From Paraprevotella sp. (GTDB lineage Bacteria; Bacteroidota; Bacteroidia; Bacteroidales; Bacteroidaceae): a stretch of 5,169 bases of DNA. Numbering within the stretch: the stretch's first letter is position 1; each line of letters starts with the position of its first letter. The stretch covers positions 1 through 5,169 of the forward strand of contig JAFOXE010000211.1 of the NCBI GenBank assembly GCA_017425765.1, read 5' to 3'. Positions 1 to 5,169 of the stretch are shown one piece after another. The translations under genes and the position numbers were made by a program. The notes below the pieces were generated by a model. It saw only the letters and a list, made by a program, of their open reading frames with translations, did not search any database and was not told the origin of the DNA.

Positions 1-384
1 GGGGTTTGGATGCCGTCACCCTCGTATTTGAACAACACAGCACAAGCATACAATCATATTTTCAACTATGTGCCACGCATCGTATTAGCCTCATTAATAG
101 GTTTTCTGTTAGGCGAATTAAGTAATGCGTGGCTCATGGTTCGCATCAAGTTACTTACTCGAGGACGCAAACTCTGGTTGCGCACCATCGGCAGTTCTGC
201 CATAGCTTATCTATTTGATTCCCTCCCATTTGTGCTCATTGCCTTTGCCGGAACGGTGTCTACTCACGATCTGCTGATGATGATTGCATTCCAATATTTT
301 GCCAAGTTGCTGATTGAAGCAATCTTCGGCACACCGATGGCCTATGTTGCCATTCACAGCATTAAAAGATTTCTCTTGCGATAG
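1..384 (+). CDS. yhhQ: Queuosine precursor transporter, YhhQ family (5' partial)
   Basis: This is an inner-membrane carrier family that imports queuosine precursors (preQ0/preQ1, or queuine in salvagers) for tRNA modification. The reading frame is open from base 1, so the gene begins before the window; the ATG at base 10 is probably an internal Met. About 127 C-terminal residues are visible, against roughly 220 for the whole family. Counting from that Met, a hydrophobic helix spans about 21-43 and carries GELSNAW (Glu36, Asn39). It is followed by a basic loop with TRGRKLWLRTIGSS (Arg58), a helix containing Asp70-Ser71, and a last helix around 88-117. These charged residues inside or next to helices, and their order, are typical of YhhQ. 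The stop lies 6 bases before the next gene, so the two are probably co-transcribed. Family recognition is strong; the exact precursor carried cannot be read from the sequence. Confidence 0.9.
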   Translation, partial: GVWMPSPSYLNNTAQAYNHIFNYVPRIVLASLIGFLLGELSNAWLMVRIKLLTRGRKLWLRTIGSSAIAYLFDSLPFVLIAFAGTVSTHDLLMMIAFQYFAKLLIEAIFGTPMAYVAIHSIKRFLLR

Positions 385-390
385 TTCGAC

Positions 391-1074
391 ATGGAACGAT
401 ATGCACTGATAAACACTTGTATGCCACGCGAGTTCGTGTTGCTACAAGGAACAGGATGCCGTTGGGGCAAATGCACCTTTTGCGACTATCACACCGACAC
501 AAGCACCTCGCCCTATGAAATCAATAAAGCGGTGTTGCAGCAGGTTAATGGCGTGCACGGGGTGTTGGACGTTATCAATTCCGGATCTGCTCTTGAGCTC
601 GACAGCAACACACTTACTTTACTCCGCAATGTGGTTCGAGAGAAGAATATTCATACCTTATGGTTTGAAGCGCATTACATGTACCGCCATCGGTTGAAAG
701 AATTTGCACAACAATTTGCACCCACCATCGTAAAATTCCGTTGTGGTGTAGAAACCTTCTCCCCACAGTTACGCCAAACATGGAACAAAGGAATACCGTC
801 ACACGTAACGCCGGAGGACGTGGCACGATACTTTCACGGTGTTTGCCTGCTCTGCTGCACCGAGGGTGACAGCCGCGAACGTATACTTACTGACATAAAG
901 ACAGCACAAACACATTTCGAATATTTCAGCATCAACCTTTTTTGCACTAACTCCACGTCCGTACGTCGCGACGAGGAGTTAGCAAAATGGTTTGAACAAG
1001 AAGTCTACCCTACTCTATGCAACCAACCTGGTGTTGAGGTATTGCTCAACAACACCGACCTTGGAGTGGGCTAA
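391..1074 (+). CDS. Radical SAM protein, candidate queuosine salvage enzyme (QueL-like)
   Basis: The 227-residue protein has a three-cysteine cluster near the N-terminus, GCRWGKCTFCDY, with Cys23, Cys28 and Cys31 (CX4CX2C rather than the textbook CX3CX2C). This is the expected ligand set for a 4Fe-4S cluster that cleaves S-adenosylmethionine. Downstream are NSGS (63-66), LWFEAHYMYR (90-99), VKFRCGVETF (114-123) and GVCLLCC (150-156), consistent with strands of a compact radical SAM barrel. It is short for the superfamily and has no obvious extra domain. The start at 391 is 6 bases after the transporter stop; there is no good Shine-Dalgarno site, as is usual in Bacteroidetes. From memory, the Clostridioides difficile queuosine lyase QueL is a radical SAM enzyme encoded near a YhhQ transporter, and this pairing suggests a similar role. 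The superfamily call is firm. The salvage role is inference from context, so no symbol is assigned. Confidence 0.8.
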   Translation: MERYALINTCMPREFVLLQGTGCRWGKCTFCDYHTDTSTSPYEINKAVLQQVNGVHGVLDVINSGSALELDSNTLTLLRNVVREKNIHTLWFEAHYMYRHRLKEFAQQFAPTIVKFRCGVETFSPQLRQTWNKGIPSHVTPEDVARYFHGVCLLCCTEGDSRERILTDIKTAQTHFEYFSINLFCTNSTSVRRDEELAKWFEQEVYPTLCNQPGVEVLLNNTDLGVG

Positions 1075-1105
1075 AAACACACGACGATGTCGACGCATCG
1101 AGGCG

Positions 1106-1157
1106 TACACCGCGATTAAACTACACCGTGGTGTAGTGCCCCTTTACACCATGGTGT
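1106..1157. repeat. Cluster of ACACC/GGTGT palindromes
   Basis: The 205-base gap between the radical SAM gene and the secreted-protein gene holds no supported gene but contains this cluster. CTACACC-GT-GGTGTAG (1121-1136) is an inverted repeat with 7-base arms and a 2-base centre. ACACCATGGTGT (1146-1157) is a perfect 12-base palindrome. A third half-copy, TACACCGCG, begins at 1106. Thus TACACC is repeated three times, starting at 1106, 1122 and 1145. It could be a dispersed intergenic repeat, a tandem regulator-binding site, or a structured 3' end of the upstream transcript. No clean U-tract follows either hairpin, so it is not called as an intrinsic terminator. Confidence 0.6.
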
Positions 1158-1279
1158 GTTTTCAACCATGTCTTAACCTTAAAAAACAATAAATATCGCG
1201 TACATCTATTCGGCCTTAAATACAAAATCGTACATTCGCTCACACAAAATACAAACGCCTTGAGTGAATGCATCAACAC

Positions 1280-1693
1280 ATGAAAACATTATACTCCTTC
1301 ATTCTACTTAGTACACTGTGTCTTTGTAATGTAAACGCAGACAAGCCGTTCAAATGCAATCTTTTCAGCAACGAACATCGGTTGTTCCTCTCGCTCGACC
1401 TTTATCACGAGAGCATAGATGTACCGGGCATGGATATGTTCGGCCCAATGGCAGGTTACTTGAATGGAGATGTATATGGAATATGGATAGTTACCTCGGC
1501 AGAAGTAAAAAACAGCAAAAAGGCAATATTACGACTGTCCAATGATTTAGGCTCGGAAACACAACTTGTAGAACTGACACGCACAAATGACTCCACTTAT
1601 GTGTTTCAACAAAAAGAGGGAGTGGTAATTAAAAAGGTGGTGGATCGCAAGCTACAAAAAATACCTGCAAAAATCATCTTCAAGCTGAAGTGA
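1280..1693 (+). CDS. Small secreted protein of unknown function
   Basis: I do not recognise a named family. The 137-residue product starts with a signal peptide: Lys2, a hydrophobic core over 4-16, and a likely signal peptidase I cleavage after Val-Asn-Ala20. The mature part is about 117 residues, with one Cys (26). It reads as alternating strand-like segments (LFLSLDLY 35-42, VYGIWIVTSAEV 65-76, KAILRLSND 81-89, TQLVELTRT 94-102, IIFKLK at the end), suggesting a small beta-rich periplasmic or surface domain. An in-frame ATG at 1268 would add four polar residues; 1280 is preferred because it gives a standard signal peptide. It appears to be monocistronic, with no clear promoter match upstream. 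Its last twelve or so codons overlap the terminator of the convergent antiporter operon. Confidence 0.75.
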   Translation: MKTLYSFILLSTLCLCNVNADKPFKCNLFSNEHRLFLSLDLYHESIDVPGMDMFGPMAGYLNGDVYGIWIVTSAEVKNSKKAILRLSNDLGSETQLVELTRTNDSTYVFQQKEGVVIKKVVDRKLQKIPAKIIFKLK

Positions 1694-1706
1694 CCTTTGC
1701 AGGTAT
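1656..1706 (-). terminator. Intrinsic terminator of the yugP-yrbG operon
   Basis: An 11-base perfect inverted repeat, ATACCTGCAAA at 1661-1671 and TTTGCAGGTAT at 1696-1706, encloses a 24-base loop. The loop holds a second small hairpin (CTTCA 1678-1682, TGAAG 1686-1690). Read on the minus strand, the 3' arm runs directly into six Ts (1661 down to 1656, the first being the last base of the arm), the classic hairpin plus U-tract arrangement. It begins 25 bases after the stop of the antiporter gene. On the plus strand the right arm is not followed by a T-run, so termination there would be weaker. The element lies mostly within the last codons and stop of the convergent secreted-protein gene. Confidence 0.75.
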
Positions 1707-1730
1707 ATACATCACACAACAGTTAGTGCA

Positions 1731-2681
1731 TCAGCTTTTCCATATAAGATAGGCAACATAAGCTATATAGATAAGGAACAAAACCGCACCTTCCCATCGC
1801 TCCACCTTACGTTTGCTGGCAGAAAAGAACCACAACAGCACCGGGCACATCAGCAATAGTCCTAAATCAAGATTTGAAATCTCGCCGATGGGCATCGGAC
1901 TAATTGTAGAGCAGAATCCTAGAATAAAGAATACATTAAACAGATTGCTACCGATTACATTACCGATGGCAATAGAGGAACTGCCTTTACGAGCAGCAAC
2001 TACCGAAGTTGCCAATTCAGGTAAGGATGTTCCGGCCGCTACAATGGTCAGTCCCACCACCGTCTCACTCATACCCAATGATAATGCGATATCCGTAGCG
2101 CCATTCACAAACAATTTTCCTCCGAATATAAGTCCGGCTAAACCCAGAAGAACATATAAACCTATTTTAGTATACGACATTTGAGTTGTTGGTTGTTCGT
2201 CTCTTAACTCGTCATTGCTTGCAATGGAAAAGGTATATGCCATGAACACTGCAAAGAACATAAGCAACACTAAACCATCACCACGGCTCAACCAGTTCAT
2301 TTCGTTCACTCCCCAAAGGGTATCCATAGACATAACCATTAAAGCAGCAGATGACAAAATGGCAAACGGAACATCTTTTTGAATAGTACCCTTGCTCACT
2401 ACTATAGGTGAAACCATTGCTGTGATACCGACAATAGCTAGAATATTAAAGATGTTGCTACCCATTATATTGCCAATAGAAATACCGGAAGTGCCTTGTA
2501 AGGTGGCAGTAAAACTCACCACAAATTCCGGTAAAGAGGTTCCAAAGGCTACAACTGTCAAACCAATAACCAACTCGTTAATACGAAAACGTCGTGCTAT
2601 GCCGGTAGCACCATCTGTAAGTTTGTCGGCCCCCCAAAGGATTAGTACAATGCCTACAACTAAATATAAAACACTTAACAT
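1731..2681 (-). CDS. yrbG: CaCA-family calcium/sodium antiporter (YrbG-like)
   Basis: This inner-membrane antiporter exchanges Ca2+ against Na+ (or H+). At 316 residues it matches the usual bacterial YrbG length and consists almost wholly of membrane helices. The two inverted alpha-repeats are plain: AFGTSLPE (45-52) with GNIMGSNIFN (70-79), and AAGTSLPE (215-222) with GNVIGSNLFN (240-249). Glu52 and Glu222 match the paired ion-binding glutamates of the family. The position equivalent to the fourth coordinating residue (Asp240 in the archaeal NCX_Mj structure, by my alignment) is Asn249. A hydrophilic cytoplasmic linker lies around 154-172, between the halves. The gene starts 12 bases after the yugP-like stop, so it is the second gene of that operon, and the terminator at 1656-1706 closes it. 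The family is certain; the coupling ion is not. Confidence 0.95.
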   Translation of the reverse strand: MLSVLYLVVGIVLILWGADKLTDGATGIARRFRINELVIGLTVVAFGTSLPEFVVSFTATLQGTSGISIGNIMGSNIFNILAIVGITAMVSPIVVSKGTIQKDVPFAILSSAALMVMSMDTLWGVNEMNWLSRGDGLVLLMFFAVFMAYTFSIASNDELRDEQPTTQMSYTKIGLYVLLGLAGLIFGGKLFVNGATDIALSLGMSETVVGLTIVAAGTSLPELATSVVAARKGSSSIAIGNVIGSNLFNVFFILGFCSTISPMPIGEISNLDLGLLLMCPVLLWFFSASKRKVERWEGAVLFLIYIAYVAYLIWKS

Positions 2682-2693
2682 AATAAAACTACT

Positions 2694-3371
2694 TTAGTCA
2701 CGACGACCTAAATAAATCATTACATAATACACCAAAGTTGCCAATGAACCTAAAGCTGCCACCACGTAAGTATAGGCCGCAGAGCGAAGAGCCGAAACTG
2801 CCGCAGGATGATTTTCATAGGTTGTAATACCGGCTGATTGCAACCACTTTACGGCACGACGACTAGCATCAATCTCTACGGGAAGCGTTACAAAGCTAAA
2901 CAGTGTAGTTGTTGCAAAAAGGATGATACCAAACAGCAACACTTCAGGAAATGTATTTACAGTAAGAATACCAATGAGTAACACCCATTGCATCCATGAT
3001 GAAGCAAACGACACCACCGGAACAAGACTGCTTCGCATCTTCAAAGGCCCGTAAGCAAATGCGTGTTGCAAAGCATGACCACATTCGTGTGCTGCCACAG
3101 CAGCCGCAGCCACGCTGCATGTGTCGTATACATCTTCACTTAAATTCACCGTCTTGTTGGCAGGATTGTAATGGTCGGTCAATGATCCGGAAGTACTTGT
3201 TACTTTCACATCGTAAATACCATTATCGTGCAACATTTTAATGGCTACATCCCTACCCGTCATACCTCCCGCTACAGGAATACGAGAATAGCGTTCAAAC
3301 TTACTCTTCAAATTGGCTTGCACTAAATAACTTAACAATGCAAAAACACCAAAAATAATCCAAATTTCCAT
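2694..3371 (-). CDS. yugP: YugP-type zinc-dependent membrane metalloprotease
   Basis: This is a putative integral-membrane zinc peptidase of the YugP family (neutral zinc metallopeptidase). The 225-residue length is normal. There is an N-terminal anchor helix (about 2-18), then a soluble part with the zinc motif HECGH (His95, Glu96, His99) inside VAAAAVAAHECGHALQHA. Further hydrophobic segments lie at about 117-135, 143-163 and 201-220. After the third comes LPVEIDASRRA (163-173), whose Glu166 or Asp168 is a likely third metal ligand by family pattern. Other family hallmarks are SGSLTDHYNP (61-70) and VNLSEDVY (75-82). The natural substrate is unknown; a role in envelope protein turnover is inferred. 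It is the first gene of the operon with the CaCA antiporter, 12 bases upstream of it. A candidate promoter lies at 3406-3438. Confidence 0.92.
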   Translation of the reverse strand: MEIWIIFGVFALLSYLVQANLKSKFERYSRIPVAGGMTGRDVAIKMLHDNGIYDVKVTSTSGSLTDHYNPANKTVNLSEDVYDTCSVAAAAVAAHECGHALQHAFAYGPLKMRSSLVPVVSFASSWMQWVLLIGILTVNTFPEVLLFGIILFATTTLFSFVTLPVEIDASRRAVKWLQSAGITTYENHPAAVSALRSAAYTYVVAALGSLATLVYYVMIYLGRRD

Positions 3372-3405
3372 ATTCTTATTTTATTTCGTTACACGTAATC
3401 TATAT

Positions 3406-3438
3406 CAAATATCATGCCATTATCATAATATTGCGCAA
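3406..3438 (-). promoter_or_regulatory. Candidate promoter for the yugP-yrbG operon
   Basis: On the minus strand, GATATTTG (3413-3406) matches the Bacteroidetes -7 box TAnnTTTG at all but the first fixed base. A TTG at 3438-3436 lies 22 bases upstream, close to the usual -33 spacing. The TTG is part of the 8-base palindrome TTGCGCAA (3431-3438). The predicted start of transcription would leave a leader of about 30 bases. This is a weak match, supported mainly by its position in a divergent gap. Confidence 0.35.
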
Positions 3439-3497
3439 CACAGAAAACATTTTTTAATTTTCAACGTAACCATGTCATGCCTATTTGTGTTTTTTTA

Positions 3498-3505
3498 TAA
3501 TTTTG
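3498..3505 (+). promoter_or_regulatory. Candidate -7 box for the 58-residue cysteine protein
   Basis: TAATTTTG is an exact match to the Bacteroidetes -7 consensus TAnnTTTG. It is preceded by a run of seven Ts and lies 51 bases before the ATG at 3557, giving a leader of roughly 40-45 bases. No TTG is seen at the expected -33 spacing, so confidence is limited; such boxes can occur by chance in AT-rich DNA. Confidence 0.4.
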
Positions 3506-3556
3506 CGTCGATATACATTCTTTACGTCAGACATATAATTTTAAACAGACGCACCC

Positions 3557-3733
3557 ATGATACAATGCATCAACTGCAAACACGGACGCTATATGCAATG
3601 GATGAAAAATCCAATTATCTGCGAATGTCAAGTACAAAAAGAACGTTTCGTGGCCGAATCGCGCAGACAATGCCCTTTATTTGAGCAACGCTATACAGGC
3701 GAGGCCGAGATTGTGCACTATGACCACTACTAA
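3557..3733 (+). CDS. Small cysteine-rich protein, possible zinc-binding (58 residues)
   Basis: This short gene runs from ATG 3557 to TAA 3731-3733. The product has five cysteines in a tidy pattern: MIQCINCKHGRYM at the start (Cys4, Cys7, His9), ICEC (Cys22, Cys24) and QCPLFE (Cys39), with His54 and His57 near the end. CxxC and CxC pairs followed by a Cys-Pro suggest a small zinc-ribbon-like or other metal-binding fold. There is no signal peptide or membrane helix, so it is probably cytoplasmic. Evidence that it is real: the cysteine pattern, an exact -7 box upstream, and the way it fills an otherwise empty gap between two minus-strand genes. A 70-codon overlapping frame starting at 3472 has a low-complexity, unconvincing product. 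I do not recognise a function. Confidence 0.65.
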   Translation: MIQCINCKHGRYMQWMKNPIICECQVQKERFVAESRRQCPLFEQRYTGEAEIVHYDHY

Positions 3734-3767
3734 GTGTAATTTTCACCTATTACTCTTAACCGTTTGA

Positions 3768-4142
3768 TTACTTGCCGGCTACACACTCTATTTCTACAAG
3801 AGCATTTTTGGGCAAGGTTCTCACCGCAACTGCGGCACGCGCTGGGAATGGTGCACTAAAAAACTCGGCATACACCTCGTTCATCGCCGCGAAATCGGCC
3901 ATATCTGCAAGAAAAACAGTAGTCTTAACTATGTGAGACATATCTGTTCCAGCCGCCTTCAGAATCTCTGAAATATTTTTCAACGATTGACGAGTCTGCT
4001 CCTTTATCTCCTCGGATGCAAAAACTCCGGTTTGAGGATCTATAGGCAATTGACCCGAAACGAACACCAAATTACCAATCTCCACGGCTTGACTATAAGG
4101 GCCTATCGCAGCCGGAGCTAATTCTGTTTGTATTGCTTTCAT
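3768..4142 (-). CDS. ridA: RidA family enamine/imine deaminase
   Basis: RidA (YjgF/YER057c/UK114) is a cytosolic trimer that hydrolyses reactive enamines and imines such as 2-aminoacrylate, which form when PLP enzymes act on serine or threonine, and so protects PLP enzymes from damage. The 124-residue length is typical. Visible hallmarks are GPYSQAV (14-20, Tyr16), VFVSGQLPIDPQTG (26-39), VKTTVFLADMADF (72-84), FPARAAV (99-105) and VEIECVA (116-122). Arg102 and Glu117 correspond to the substrate-binding Arg105 and catalytic-site Glu120 of E. coli RidA; the equivalent of Cys107 there is Ala104, as in many homologues. The start has a rare clear Shine-Dalgarno-like GAAGGG. The gene stands alone, convergent with the cysteine protein and divergent from the secreted TPR-like gene. 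Confidence 0.96.
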   Translation of the reverse strand: MKAIQTELAPAAIGPYSQAVEIGNLVFVSGQLPIDPQTGVFASEEIKEQTRQSLKNISEILKAAGTDMSHIVKTTVFLADMADFAAMNEVYAEFFSAPFPARAAVAVRTLPKNALVEIECVAGK

Positions 4143-4148
4143 AATTTT

Positions 4149-4154
4149 CCCTTC
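4149..4154 (-). promoter_or_regulatory. Ribosome binding site of ridA
   Basis: GAAGGG on the minus strand sits 6 bases before the ridA ATG. It is the best Shine-Dalgarno-like match seen before any start in this window, where the other starts have only A-rich upstream sequence. It supports the start at 4142. Confidence 0.55.
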
Positions 4155-4342
4155 TTTTTATTTAGACATCATTTCCTTTCTATCAGCATCTTACCACCGG
4201 CAGAAAGCAAGCAAGTTAAGCTAATAAAATGCAAAAATGCAAAAAAACAAGATAGAATACGAATATCAAGCCGAATATTCCCCATAAAACTCCCAAAAAC
4301 ACATGCTGAAATATTGAAAGAATTATAAAAATGTTATTTTAA

Positions 4343-4370
4343 GAAAAAGATAACATCAGAAAAAAGATAA
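4343..4370. repeat. Direct repeat GAAAAA(A)GATAA in the divergent promoter region
   Basis: Two near-identical copies, GAAAAAGATAA (4343-4353) and GAAAAAAGATAA (4359-4370), have their GATAA cores 17 bases apart. The second copy ends five bases before the exact -7 box at 4376, so the pair occupies the -15 to -40 zone of that promoter, where a -33 element would normally sit. It may be an activator site or an AT-rich promoter element. The rest of the 295-base gap 4143-4437 is AT-rich and shows no gene. Confidence 0.4.
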
Positions 4371-4375
4371 TTTCT

Positions 4376-4383
4376 TACCTTTG
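4376..4383 (+). promoter_or_regulatory. Promoter -7 box of the secreted TPR-like gene
   Basis: TACCTTTG is an exact match to the Bacteroidetes -7 consensus TAnnTTTG, 54 bases before the ATG at 4438. The predicted leader of about 45-50 bases is A-rich and ends in a run of A-rich triplets before the start, typical of well-translated Bacteroidetes genes. No TTG is present at -33; the direct repeat of 4343-4370 lies there instead. Confidence 0.6.
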
Positions 4384-4437
4384 CATAGATTATGTACACG
4401 CGAAGAAATAATAACAACTAAATAAAAACATCAAGAA

Positions 4438-5169
4438 ATGAAACTGAAACATTTAGCATTGCTATTGGGTCTTGCTGCCACATCAGCACCGGCCTTGGCT
4501 CAGTACGAAGGAACAAAGGTGTACGACCGTGTGGGACATGGTGAAGACAGCTTGCAATCTCTTAAGAATCTGAGTTTGTTCCAACAAGAAATCCAAAACC
4601 AAAATTTCACCTCTGCATATACCCCGTGGAAAGAATTGGTGGAAAAAGCGCCATTCGCACAAGTCGGCATCTATACAAACGGTGCATACATGTTGGCCAT
4701 GCTCATCAGCCAAAGCCAAGATGCTGCTCAAAAACAAGTATATTTCAAGGAATTGATGGGACTTTATGACACTCGTCTTAAAAACCTCGACGGGCTCAAC
4801 TCATTTACTCGTGAGCACCAACGCACCACACCGGGCGACATCATCGCATACAAGGCATACTATCATACCCTTTATGGACCCACTTGCGACCCTGCATACA
4901 ATCTAAATGATTCTTACAAGATGTTTGCCGAAGCAATCAAACTTATCAACGAGAGCGGCGGTAGAGAGGTTCGTGGTTATGTGCTTGACACTTATTTCCG
5001 CGTATCATTGGCTAAATTCCAAAACAATCCAAACGGTTTCCGCGAACAATTCTTGCAAGACTACCTCGACAGCAAAGAAGTATGCGAGAAAATGTTGGAA
5101 TCTGCCAAGTTAGTGTCTGACACCGCAGCTGCTCAAAAGATTGTTGCTGAGTACGACACCCCATTGAAC
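4438..5169 (+). CDS. Secreted helical TPR-like protein (3' partial)
   Basis: The frame is open from ATG 4438 to the last base, giving 244 residues with no stop, so the C-terminus lies outside the window. Residues 1-21 form a strong signal peptide (basic MKLKH, a hydrophobic core, then Ala-Leu-Ala before Gln22). The mature part is helical and polar. Residues 43-90 read as paired helices (LSLFQQEIQNQNFTSAYTPW, then a segment ending AYMLAMLI). They resemble the first repeat of Bacteroidales proteins annotated as tetratricopeptide-repeat proteins, in which a short N-terminal helix pair precedes KELMGLYDTRL-type segments (104-114) and further helix pairs (156-196). TPR proteins act as scaffolds, so a periplasmic or outer-membrane-associated partner role is likely, but no partner can be named. 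The start is supported by the signal peptide and by the exact -7 box at 4376-4383. Confidence 0.82.
   Translation, partial: MKLKHLALLLGLAATSAPALAQYEGTKVYDRVGHGEDSLQSLKNLSLFQQEIQNQNFTSAYTPWKELVEKAPFAQVGIYTNGAYMLAMLISQSQDAAQKQVYFKELMGLYDTRLKNLDGLNSFTREHQRTTPGDIIAYKAYYHTLYGPTCDPAYNLNDSYKMFAEAIKLINESGGREVRGYVLDTYFRVSLAKFQNNPNGFREQFLQDYLDSKEVCEKMLESAKLVSDTAAAQKIVAEYDTPLN

Noticed and set aside
10..12. ATG at base 10 as the start of the transporter gene
   Set aside because: The frame is open upstream to base 1, and the visible protein lacks the N-terminal helices of the family, so it is an internal Met of a gene cut by the window.
992..1192. 66-codon plus-strand frame spanning the end of the radical SAM gene and the palindromes
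   Set aside because: It overlaps the real gene in another frame, and its second half is just translated palindromic repeat with no domain-like character.
1231..1238. TACATTCG as a possible -7 box for the secreted-protein gene
   Set aside because: One mismatch in the key TTTG part and no -33 element at suitable spacing; too weak to list.
1813..2697. Two plus-strand frames (1813-2184, 2392-2697) antisense to the antiporter, with similar products
   Set aside because: Their similarity to each other is explained by the internal alpha-repeat duplication of the antiporter read backwards; they are shadows.
3472..3684. 70-codon plus-strand frame overlapping the cysteine protein
   Set aside because: Its first part is AT-rich promoter DNA containing the -7 box, and the rest is another frame of the gene with the ordered cysteine pattern.
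3734..3767. Possible bidirectional terminator between the cysteine protein and ridA
   Set aside because: Only a three-base GTG/CAC pairing around an AT core is visible; no stable stem or clear T-tract.
4232..4247. Possible ridA promoter in the repeated ATGCAAAA stretch (minus strand)
   Set aside because: Only one-mismatch -7 boxes in low-complexity A-tracts, with no convincing -33 element; chance matches are likely.
4483..4737. 84-codon minus-strand frame antisense to the secreted TPR-like gene
   Set aside because: The plus strand has an unbroken frame with signal peptide and promoter; the antisense product has no recognisable features.

Overview
The window looks like chromosomal core DNA from a Bacteroidales bacterium, possibly Prevotella-like. 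The reasons are moderate GC content, two exact matches to the Bacteroidetes -7 box TAnnTTTG, A-rich start regions mostly without strong Shine-Dalgarno sites, and a gene set (YugP-type membrane protease, secreted proteins of a style common in this order) that fits. The genus call is an inference. No rRNA, tRNA, CRISPR, insertion sequence or phage gene is visible.

Layout. (1) Bases 1-1074, plus strand: the C-terminal part of a queuosine-precursor transporter (YhhQ family), then 6 bases later a 227-residue radical SAM protein. Together they look like a queuosine (tRNA modification) salvage pair. (2) Bases 1075-1279: no gene, but a cluster of ACACC/GGTGT palindromes. (3) Bases 1280-1693, plus: a small secreted protein of unknown function. 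(4) Bases 1656-3371, minus: a probable two-gene operon, yugP-like zinc membrane protease followed by yrbG-like Ca2+/Na+ antiporter. It ends at a hairpin/U-tract terminator that lies inside the 3' end of the convergent secreted-protein gene. (5) Bases 3372-3733: divergent intergenic region, then a 58-residue cysteine-rich small protein on the plus strand. (6) Bases 3768-4142, minus: ridA, enamine/imine deaminase. (7) Bases 4143-4437: divergent regulatory region with an exact -7 box and a direct repeat. It drives a secreted helical, TPR-like protein that starts at 4438 and runs off the window.

The functional groups are mostly independent: tRNA queuosine supply, envelope proteolysis and ion exchange, metabolite damage control (RidA) and periplasmic or envelope proteins. 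I see no clear novel defence or mobile system. The most useful leads are the transporter/radical SAM pair, the 58-residue cysteine protein, the palindrome cluster, and the terminator nested in a convergent coding end.
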